A DNA stretch of 64,000 nt from an uncultured Oscillospiraceae bacterium (GTDB taxonomy: Bacteria > Bacillota > Clostridia > Oscillospirales > Oscillospiraceae), in assembly GCA_947623745.1 (NCBI GenBank), contig CANQHN010000002.1, positions 1 through 64,000 on the forward strand, given 5' to 3'. Position numbers and translations under genes: made by a program. This document shows positions 58,389 to 64,000 of this stretch, piece by piece. The notes under the pieces were generated by a model. That model was given only the letters and a program-made list of their open reading frames with translations. It did no database searches and had not been told where the DNA came from. Numbering within the stretch: position 1 is the first letter of the stretch; each line of letters begins with the position of its first letter.

Positions 58389-59634
58389 ACAGATAGTCGT
58401 TGAGCACGGGCTGGAGGCCCTGGCCCTCCATGTCCTTGTACATCTTGTCAAAGCTGCGGCCGTCGCTGATCTCGAACTGCTCGTCGCCCTCCTCGCCGCC
58501 GGACTCCTGACCGGTGTACTTGCTCTCGTGGTCGCCCACGCCGGTGGACACTCCGGCGGACACCTTGGTGGCGGCGATGCGGACGATGCCGTCCCGGAAC
58601 CGGGCGTTCTCCCGGGAGGACACCGTGATGCCCGCGAAGGGCAGGAAGATGCGGTAGGCGCACAGCACCTGACACAGCTGCTTCTCCCCCACGTCCAGGG
58701 GGTTGATCTTTTCGTTGTTCACAATGGGCCGCAGCCGGGGGCAGGACAGGGACATCTCCGCGTGGGGGTACTTGCGCTGGAGGTAGTACAGGTGCAGGGC
58801 GCTGGCCAGGGCGTCCTTCCGGAAGTCGGCCAGCCCCAGCAGGGCGGAGAAGGCCACCCCCCGCATCCCGCCCCGGAGGGCGCGCTCCTGGGCCTCGAAC
58901 CGGTAGGGCCACACCCGCTTGTGGCCCATCAGGTGGAGCTGCTCGTAGCGCACGTTGTCGTAGGTCTCCTGGAACACGGTGACGTAGTCCGCCCCGCACT
59001 CATGGAGGTAGGCGTACTCGTCCGTGTTGACGGGATAGATTTCCAGTCCCACCATGCGGAAATACTTCCGGGCAAGCTTGCAGGCCTCGCCGATGTATTT
59101 CACGTCGCTCTGGGCCCGGCTCTCGCCGGTGAGGATCAAAATCTCCTCCATGCCGGAGCGGGCGATGACCTCCATCTCGTGCTCGATCTGCTCCATGTTT
59201 AGCTTCATCCGGCGGATGTGGTTGTAGCAGTTGAAGCCGCAGTAGATGCAGTAGTTCTCGCAGTAGTTGGCGATGTACAGGGGGGTGAACAGGTACACCG
59301 TGTTGCCGAAGTGCTTGCGGGTCTCCAGCCGGGCCTTCTGGGCCATCCGCTCCAGGAAGGGCTCCGCCGCCGGGGACAGCAGGGCCTTGAAGTCCTCCAC
59401 GGAGCAGGTGTCGTGCTCCAGGGCGGCCTGCACGTCCCGGGCGGTGTATTTGGTGTAGTCATAGCTGTCCATCTGGGAGATGACCTTGTCCATCACGTCG
59501 GACTGGATGCGCTCCATGCCGGGCAGGTAGGCCATATGGTCGGCCCGGGAGGAGGGGTCGTTCTCCAAACGGTGCTTCTTCTCCAGCGCCGCCGGGGAGA
59601 GGTATTCAGAGTCTACAAAGTATTGGTTGTCCAT
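58381..59634 (-). CDS. thiH: 2-iminoacetate synthase ThiH
   Basis: A 417-residue radical SAM enzyme that splits tyrosine to give dehydroglycine for the thiazole ring. The cluster motif is CENYCIYC (about residues 126-133). TGESRAQSDVKYIGEACKLA and YDNVRYEQLHLMGHKRVWPY are ThiH features. Length is near that of ThiH and shorter than the paralogue HydG. It needs the anaerobic environment expected for this organism. Confidence 0.88.
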   Translation of the reverse strand: MDNQYFVDSEYLSPAALEKKHRLENDPSSRADHMAYLPGMERIQSDVMDKVISQMDSYDYTKYTARDVQAALEHDTCSVEDFKALLSPAAEPFLERMAQKARLETRKHFGNTVYLFTPLYIANYCENYCIYCGFNCYNHIRRMKLNMEQIEHEMEVIARSGMEEILILTGESRAQSDVKYIGEACKLARKYFRMVGLEIYPVNTDEYAYLHECGADYVTVFQETYDNVRYEQLHLMGHKRVWPYRFEAQERALRGGMRGVAFSALLGLADFRKDALASALHLYYLQRKYPHAEMSLSCPRLRPIVNNEKINPLDVGEKQLCQVLCAYRIFLPFAGITVSSRENARFRDGIVRIAATKVSAGVSTGVGDHESKYTGQESGGEEGDEQFEISDGRSFDKMYKDMEGQGLQPVLNDYLYV

Positions 59635-59650
59635 GGCGCCTCTCCCCTTC

Positions 59651-60421
59651 TTAGTCCCGCAGGAACCCGGTCAGCGGGTCGGAGGCGGCGGCGCCGCGGA
59701 GCAGCACCCGGCCCAGGCCGGACAGGTAGGCCGCCCGACCCGCCTCGATGGCGTTCTTGAAGGCCCCGGCCATCAGGGGCAGGTCCCCGGCGGTGGCCAG
59801 GGCGGTGTTGGCCATGACGGCGGCGGCGCCCATCTCCATGGCCTCGCAGGCCTGGGAGGGTCGGCCGATCCCCGCGTCCACGATGATGGGCAGGTCGATC
59901 TCGTCGATCAAAATTTGGATGAACTCTTTGGCGGCCAGGCCCTTGTTGGAGCCGATGGGGGCGGCCAGGGGCATGACGGCGGCGGCACCCGCGTCCACCA
60001 GGGCCCGGGCGGCGTACAGGTCGGGGTACATATAGGGCAGCACCACGAAGCCCTCCTTGGCCAAAATCTCCGTGGCCTTGATGGTCTCCTGGTTGTCGGG
60101 CAGCAGGTACTTGGAGTCCCGCATGATCTCGATCTTCACAAAGTCGCCGCAGCCCAGCTCCCGGGCCAGCCGGGCGATGCGCACCGCCTCCTTGGCGTCC
60201 CGGGCGCCGGAGGTGTTGGGCAGCAGGGTGACGCCCTTGGGGATGTAGTCCAGGATGCTCTCGTGCTCCTTGGTGTTGGCCCGGCGCACCGCCAGGGTGA
60301 TGATCTGGGCCCCGGCGTACTTCACCGCGGCCTCAATGAGCTTCAGGGAGTACTTCCCCGAGCCCAGGATGAACCGGGAGGTGAACTCCCTCCCGCCCAG
60401 AATCAGTTTATCGTTGTCCAT
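59651..60421 (-). CDS. thiG: Thiazole synthase ThiG
   Basis: A 256-residue TIM barrel that builds the thiazole from DXP, dehydroglycine and ThiS thiocarboxylate. [40 protein letters not shown] and [20 protein letters not shown] are conserved, including the Lys-forming and phosphate-binding strands. It follows thiS by 39 nt. Confidence 0.93.
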   Translation of the reverse strand: MDNDKLILGGREFTSRFILGSGKYSLKLIEAAVKYAGAQIITLAVRRANTKEHESILDYIPKGVTLLPNTSGARDAKEAVRIARLARELGCGDFVKIEIMRDSKYLLPDNQETIKATEILAKEGFVVLPYMYPDLYAARALVDAGAAAVMPLAAPIGSNKGLAAKEFIQILIDEIDLPIIVDAGIGRPSQACEAMEMGAAAVMANTALATAGDLPLMAGAFKNAIEAGRAAYLSGLGRVLLRGAAASDPLTGFLRD

Positions 60422-60460
60422 TATTGGTTCTTCCTTTCCTGTATCGTTTCGGCAGGCGGT

Positions 60461-60655
60461 TCAGCCGCCCCCCACAAAGCTGACGATCTCCACCACGTCG
60501 CCGTCGGCAAAGACGGTCTTGGCGTAGTCGGCCTTGGGGACGATCTCCTCGTTGCGCTCCACCGCCACCCGGCTGGCGTCGTAGTTCCTGGAGCTCAAAT
60601 ACTCCAGCAGGGACACGCCGTCCAGCTCCTGCTCCGTCCCGTTGATTCTTACCAC
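60461..60655 (-). CDS. thiS: Sulfur carrier ThiS
   Basis: A 64-residue ubiquitin-like sulfur carrier: [40 protein letters not shown], and a C-terminal Gly-Gly-Gly. The end residues are thiocarboxylated by ThiF, whose gene is not in the operon. First gene of thiSGHE; GGGGG-type SD upstream. Confidence 0.92.
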   Translation of the reverse strand: MVRINGTEQELDGVSLLEYLSSRNYDASRVAVERNEEIVPKADYAKTVFADGDVVEIVSFVGGG

Positions 60656-60677
60656 AGCTGTTCCCCCTTTCCCTCAC

Positions 60678-60730
60678 AAAAAAAGCCGCGCGAAAGCCCA
60701 CACCCGAGGTGGTGTGCCCCTTCGTACGGC
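60678..60730 (-). promoter_or_regulatory. Leader terminator/attenuator before thiS
   Basis: On the minus strand the leader folds into a long imperfect stem (GCCG..CGAA..CACACC with GGGTGTG..TTCG..CGGC) followed by seven T, ahead of the thiS ribosome site. Transcription would stop here unless a signal prevents folding. The conserved TPP riboswitch core is not visible; a thiS-linked RNA motif has been reported in Firmicutes and may be what this is. Confidence 0.65.
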
Positions 60731-60755
60731 GTGCTTGTCCGATACTCTGGCCCCT

Positions 60756-60784
60756 ATTATACTCACCTGGAGCTGGTTTGTCAA
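60756..60784 (-). promoter_or_regulatory. Consensus promoter of the thi operon
   Basis: Minus strand TTGACA (60784-60779), 17-nt spacer, TATAAT (60761-60756). Confidence 0.9.
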
Positions 60785-60790
60785 TGGGGA

Positions 60791-60819
60791 TTGATTCCCC
60801 TTCGCTCCCGGTTTATAAT
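60791..60819 (+). promoter_or_regulatory. Promoter of the DUF3842 gene
   Basis: TTGATT (60791-60796), 17-nt spacer, TATAAT (60814-60819), divergent from the thi promoter. Confidence 0.8.
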
Positions 60820-60848
60820 GAGAAAAACAGCAGGTTCAGGAGGTCTCT

Positions 60849-61271
60849 GTGATGAAGAAGATTGTTGTGGTCATTGACGCCCAGGGGGGCGGACTGGGAA
60901 AGCAGCTGGTGTCCGCCATCAAGAAGTCCGTGCCCTGGGCCCAGGTGACGGCGGTGGGCACCAACAGCCTGGCCACCTCCGCCATGCTCCGGGCCGGAGC
61001 CGACCAGGCCGCCACCGGGGAGAACGCGGTGGTAGTGGCCTGCCGCACCGCGGACGTGATCATAGGGCCCATCGGCATGGTCATCGCCGACGCCCTGCTG
61101 GGGGAGATCACCCCCGCCATGGCCCGCGCCGTGGGCGGCGCCCAGGCCGCCCGCATCCTGATCCCCTTCGGCCGGTGCAGCAACATCGTGGCCGGGATGC
61201 CGGACCTGCCCGCCTCCGCCCTGGTGCAGAAGGCGGTGGAGGCCCTGCTGGACCTGGAACGGGAGACTTAA
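60849..61271 (+). CDS. DUF3842 family protein
   Basis: A 139-140-residue protein: KKIVVVIDAQGGGLGKQLVS, AVGTNSLATSAMLRAGADQA, IIGPIGMVIADALLGEITPA and ILIPFGRCSNIVAGMPDLP fit DUF3842, a small conserved Clostridia family of unknown function with a glycine-rich, nucleotide-binding-like N-terminus. AGGAGG lies before GTG 60849 and ATG 60852. Its stop overlaps that of the convergent gene. Confidence 0.82.
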   Translation: MMKKIVVVIDAQGGGLGKQLVSAIKKSVPWAQVTAVGTNSLATSAMLRAGADQAATGENAVVVACRTADVIIGPIGMVIADALLGEITPAMARAVGGAQAARILIPFGRCSNIVAGMPDLPASALVQKAVEALLDLERET

Positions 61272-62146
61272 TCGTACTTCGCCGTCACGCCGCTGCCGGT
61301 GCTCTCGATGGTCACGGCGCCCTCCCGGGTCAAAAAGACCTGGGCGCCGGCCTGCTCCAGACGGGACACCACGTCCCCGTCCTCCGGCTCCTCCTCCGAG
61401 GAGGTGATAACGGCGATCTTGGGGCTCACCGTGTCGATCAGCGCGTTGGATAGCTTCCCGCTCCTGCCGTGGTGGGGGACCTTCAAAAAGTCGCAGCTGT
61501 CCCTGTGTACGGCCAGATACTCTGTGAGGCGCTCATCCTCCGCGTCGCCCATGAACAGCAGCCGGTCCTCCCCATGGGTGACCGTGACGATGAGGGAGGA
61601 GTTGTTGCTCTCGTCCTTCTCGTACCCTCCCGCGGGGGGATTGACTACACACTGGGCGTCACCCAGAGAGAACCGCAGCGTCTGCGTGACGGTCTGCGCC
61701 TCCAGCCCCGCCTCCTCCAGCGCTTCGACGTATTTTTTGTAGGCGGAGGAGTCCTTGGGGCAGTTGGACTGAAGCACCTGGCCCACCTCTACCTCGGAGA
61801 GCACCTTTGCCGCGCCGCCCACGTGGTCTTTGTCAAAGTGGGTGATGATCAGGCAATCCAGCCGCTCTATCCCCTGGTCCTCCAGATAGCGGACGATCTC
61901 CTTGCCGAACCCCTTCTCCCCGCAGTCGATCAGCAGGGCGGCGTCCTCCGTGGTGAGCAGGAAGGCGTCCGCCGCTCCGGCGGAAAATGCGTGGACCGTG
62001 AGGGTCTCCATGGGCTCCGGCTCGGGGGCGGGAGCTGGAGCGGGTGCAGGCGTGGGAGCAGGCGCAGGAGCGGAAGCAGAGGCGCACCCGAACTGTCCCG
62101 CCATAAGAAGCAGCGCCAGCGCAAGGCCGGCGGCGCGTTTTTTCAT
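61268..62146 (-). CDS. ComEC/Rec2-like metallo-hydrolase lipoprotein
   Basis: A 292-residue exported lipoprotein (signal ending LLLMAGQFGCASAS) with a 20-residue Ala-Pro spacer followed by a metallo-beta-lactamase fold: LLIDCGEKGFGKEIVRYLED, ITHFDKDHVGGAAKVL (HxxxDH metal motif), LLFMGDAEDERLTEYL and LKVPHHGRSGKLSN. This is the hydrolase part of ComEC-like proteins, made as a separate surface enzyme; it may cut DNA or other phosphodiesters outside the cell. GGGGGAG precedes ATG 62146. Confidence 0.82.
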   Translation of the reverse strand: MKKRAAGLALALLLMAGQFGCASASAPAPAPTPAPAPAPAPEPEPMETLTVHAFSAGAADAFLLTTEDAALLIDCGEKGFGKEIVRYLEDQGIERLDCLIITHFDKDHVGGAAKVLSEVEVGQVLQSNCPKDSSAYKKYVEALEEAGLEAQTVTQTLRFSLGDAQCVVNPPAGGYEKDESNNSSLIVTVTHGEDRLLFMGDAEDERLTEYLAVHRDSCDFLKVPHHGRSGKLSNALIDTVSPKIAVITSSEEEPEDGDVVSRLEQAGAQVFLTREGAVTIESTGSGVTAKYD

Positions 62147-62219
62147 CCAAAACTCCCCCATTCTCAAGTCAGGATCGCGGTTTCATCATACGCCATCCAG
62201 GCCATTTCGTCAATGGGGC

Positions 62220-62248
62220 TTGACAATCAGCCAGATTTCTTATACAAT
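62220..62248 (+). promoter_or_regulatory. Promoter of the ECF S-component gene
   Basis: TTGACA (62220-62225), 17-nt spacer, TACAAT (62243-62248). Confidence 0.75.
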
Positions 62249-62255
62249 GAGCAAA

Positions 62256-62373
62256 AGTCCGCAGGAAGCGGACCGCGGGCGCCGAAGCGCTCAAGTTTCC
62301 CTCTCTTTTTGATTTGAAGCGTATGTCAGGAAGGCATACACCACCCCCAAGGGGCGGCGTATGCCCTCTTTTA
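62256..62373 (+). promoter_or_regulatory. Structured leader with terminator, ECF gene
   Basis: The leader holds a stem GTCCGC-AGGAA-GCGGAC (62257-62273) and a strong terminator-like hairpin GGCATAC...GTATGCC (62333-62339 with 62359-62365) followed by CTCTTTT. GTATG at 62321-62325 can pair with CATAC at 62335-62339 and so compete with the terminator. It looks like a riboswitch or attenuator of no class I can name. Confidence 0.55.
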
Positions 62374-62396
62374 TTCTGCCGGAAGGAGTTTTTGTC

Positions 62397-62948
62397 ATGT
62401 CGTCTGTGAAAAAAATCACTACCACCGCCATCTGTACCGCCCTGTGCTACATCCTCCCCCCCGCCTTCCACGCGGTGGGACTGGGCACCGCCCTGTCCCC
62501 CATGCACCTGCCGGTGCTGCTGTGTGGCCTGGTGTGCGGGTGGCCCTACGGGACGTTCTGCGGGCTGGCGGGGCCGGTGCTGGCCAGTCTGCTCAGCGGC
62601 ATGCCGCCAGTAGCGCGGCTGCTCTACATGGCCCCGGAGCTGATGGCATACGGCTTTTTCACCGGCCTGCTGTTCCAGCGCATCCGCACCGGGCAGTTCT
62701 ACGCCGACCTGTACCTGGCCCTGGTCCCCTCCCTGCTGCTGGGGCGGATCGTGGGCGGCGTCGCCCAGGCGCTGGTGCTCCTGTCCTCCGCCCAGCCCTA
62801 CTCCGTCTCCCTGTGGGCGGGGGCCTACCTGGTGGGGACCCTGCCGGCGGTGGTCTTACAGCTGGTCCTGCTCCCTGTGCTGGTCACGGTGCTGACCCGG
62901 GCCCACCTCGTCCCCGAGCGCTACCCGGGCGCAAAGCAGCGCGTCTGA
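62397..62948 (+). CDS. ECF transporter S component
   Basis: A 183-residue membrane protein with six predicted helices, in the ECF S-component family: TTTAICTALCYILPPAFHAV, PMHLPVLLCGLVCGWPYGTF, GPVLASLLSGMPPVARLLYM. The S component binds one vitamin or trace compound and uses the shared EcfAA'T energy module encoded elsewhere. The substrate cannot be told from sequence; the regulated leader suggests feedback by that compound. AAGGAG before ATG 62397 sets the start. Confidence 0.78.
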   Translation: MSSVKKITTTAICTALCYILPPAFHAVGLGTALSPMHLPVLLCGLVCGWPYGTFCGLAGPVLASLLSGMPPVARLLYMAPELMAYGFFTGLLFQRIRTGQFYADLYLALVPSLLLGRIVGGVAQALVLLSSAQPYSVSLWAGAYLVGTLPAVVLQLVLLPVLVTVLTRAHLVPERYPGAKQRV

Positions 62949-62957
62949 ATCGGAAAA

Positions 62958-62993
62958 CGCCAAGGGCGGCCCAAGCAAGGGCCGCCCTTGGCG
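62958..62993. terminator. Hairpin between convergent genes
   Basis: Perfect stem of at least 14 bp (GCCAAGGGCGGCCC and GGGCCGCCCTTGGC) with a 6-nt loop; weak T-run on the minus strand side (CGTTTTCC). Confidence 0.65.
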
Positions 62994-63022
62994 CTTAGAG
63001 AAGGTATATGGCAGGAAAACGC

Positions 63023-64000
63023 TTAACCAAACACGGGCAGTATGTTCATGAACAGGGTGATGATGATGCCGTTGAAGAAGTCGATGAACAGGGAGCCCAC
63101 CAGGGGCACCACGAAGTAGGCCTGGGGCGCGGGGCCGTAGCGCTTGGTGAGTACCTGCATGTTGGCCATAGCGTTGGGGGTTGCGCCCATGCCGAACCCG
63201 CAGAAGGCGGAGGTCATGACGGCGGCCTCGTAATCCCGGCCCATGATATTGAACACAATGAAGCGGGCGAACACAAACATCAGCACGGTCTGGGCCACCA
63301 GCATGACGATCATGGGCAGCGCCAGGTCGGCCAGCTGCCACAGCTTCAGGGACATCAGGGCGATGGCCAGGAAGATGGACAGGGACACGTTGCCCCACAG
63401 GTCGATGGCGGTGGAGGGCATCACGATGTGCCTGGCGTCGCAGAAGTTGCGGATGATGGCCGCGATGACCATGGAGCCGATGTAGGTGGGGAAGGTGAAC
63501 TTGATCACGTTGCCCGCGATCGTGATCTGAGCGCTGTTGAAGGCGGCGGTGAGCAGGGTGCCCAGGCCGGCGGCCACGATGAGCAGGATGGCGGCGTTGG
63601 TGAAGGCATCGGCGTCCAGCCGCTCGGCCCTGGCTTTGTCAGCGGCGGACTCGCCGTCCATCTCCATGATCTCCTCTTCGCTCTCGTTGGACTTGAGGTC
63701 ATACTTATGGATGATGCTCCGGGCGGTGGGTCCGCCCATCAGGGAGCCGGCCACCAGTCCGTAGGTGGCCGCCGCGATGGCCAGCACGTTGGCCCCGGCG
63801 ATGCCCAGGTCGTTCTCCATCATGGGACCGTAGGAGCCGGCGGTGCCGTGGCCGCCCACCATGGGGATGGAGCCGGTGCACAGGCCCAGACGCAGGTCCC
63901 AGCCGAACACGCCGGCCAGTACGCTGCTGAGCAGGTTCTGCATACACACCATGACAATGGCCACGATCAGGAAGATGAACACCTTTTTGCCGCCCTTTTT
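63023..64000 (-). CDS. gltS: Sodium/glutamate symporter GltS, 5' end cut
   Basis: The last 325 codons of a GltS-family Na+/glutamate symporter. Visible helices and hairpin motifs include GSIPMVGGHGTAGSYGPMME and SAFCGFGMGATPNAMANMQV, the two glycine-rich re-entrant loops that bind substrate in this family. A charged loop with SNESEEEIMEMDGESAADKA lies between the halves. The frame is open to the window edge (start codon outside); GTG 63982 is internal, not the real start. Confidence 0.85.
   Translation of the reverse strand, partial: KKGGKKVFIFLIVAIVMVCMQNLLSSVLAGVFGWDLRLGLCTGSIPMVGGHGTAGSYGPMMENDLGIAGANVLAIAAATYGLVAGSLMGGPTARSIIHKYDLKSNESEEEIMEMDGESAADKARAERLDADAFTNAAILLIVAAGLGTLLTAAFNSAQITIAGNVIKFTFPTYIGSMVIAAIIRNFCDARHIVMPSTAIDLWGNVSLSIFLAIALMSLKLWQLADLALPMIVMLVAQTVLMFVFARFIVFNIMGRDYEAAVMTSAFCGFGMGATPNAMANMQVLTKRYGPAPQAYFVVPLVGSLFIDFFNGIIITLFMNILPVFG

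Noticed and set aside
60670-60790. Classical TPP riboswitch before thiS
   Set aside because: The CTGAGA and ACCTGATC core segments are not present.
1-64000. CRISPR array or rRNA genes
   Set aside because: No regularly spaced short repeats of CRISPR type and no rRNA-like sequence seen.

Overview
The window reads as a high-GC Clostridia chromosome, most like Oscillospirales (Flavonifractor, Lawsonibacter or Pseudoflavonifractor-type gut bacteria). That assignment is an inference from protein families, strong AAGGAGG-type ribosome binding sites and the gene set; no marker gene is present. The left quarter is a patchwork of mobile and foreign DNA. The right three quarters are ordinary, densely packed chromosome.

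Region 1 (1-8462): a tRNA-Pro(CGG) gene followed by an 8.4 kb integrative element bounded by a perfect 26-nt repeat of the tRNA 3' end (52-77 and 8437-8462). It carries a tyrosine integrase, two divergent XRE regulators with visible palindromic operators, an AlpA/excisionase-like protein, a RepA-like ATPase, several small proteins, an HK97-type capsid gene broken by an amber codon, and a sigma-like gene. No terminase, portal or tail genes are seen, so it resembles a phage satellite or a decayed prophage. Region 2 (about 8.5-11.3 kb): AT-richer DNA with a Fib_succ_major/InlB-repeat surface protein broken by a 1-nt shift, a strongly folded intergenic region and a CdiA-CT-like nuclease gene. It looks like Saccharibacteria (CPR) DNA, either transferred or a contig chimera. 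Region 3 (about 11.4-16.6 kb): an island between two 19-nt direct repeats, with a truncated integrase, an IS3 OrfA remnant, a 923-residue protein of eleven zinc-ribbon repeats around an endonuclease domain, and a second PD-(D/E)XK nuclease. This is a candidate defence module.

Region 4 (16.7-35.3 kb, all minus strand): one tight operon of twelve genes, beginning with a Gram-positive Pel-type polysaccharide locus (PelD-like c-di-GMP receptor fused to an epimerase-like domain, PelE, a DUF2194 PelA-type deacetylase, PelF, PelG). It runs on into three CotH kinases, a VTC polyphosphate polymerase, DUF4956, DUF4832 and a DivIVA-like coiled coil. Together they suggest a c-di-GMP-controlled envelope polysaccharide or surface-modification machine. 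Region 5 (35.7-41.1 kb): a four-gene ABC importer with a DUF3798 lipoprotein, possibly for nucleosides.

Region 6 (41.4-49.3 kb, plus strand mostly): M24 peptidase, NCS2 purine permease, MocA-like cytidylyltransferase, three-subunit xanthine dehydrogenase and xanthine phosphoribosyltransferase. This purine salvage/catabolism cluster is supported by molybdenum cofactor genes moaA, moaC, a MOSC gene and mogA/moaB at 52.5-54.9 kb. Between and after these lie an SGNH hydrolase, cupin, ProC-like and ACT-domain genes, a MATE and an MFS transporter. Region 7 (57.8-60.8 kb): a thiSGHE thiamine-thiazole operon with a perfect promoter and a leader terminator, without thiF. Region 8 (60.8-64.0 kb): DUF3842, a ComEC-like beta-lactamase-fold lipoprotein, an ECF S-component with a structured leader, and a GltS symporter cut by the window end.
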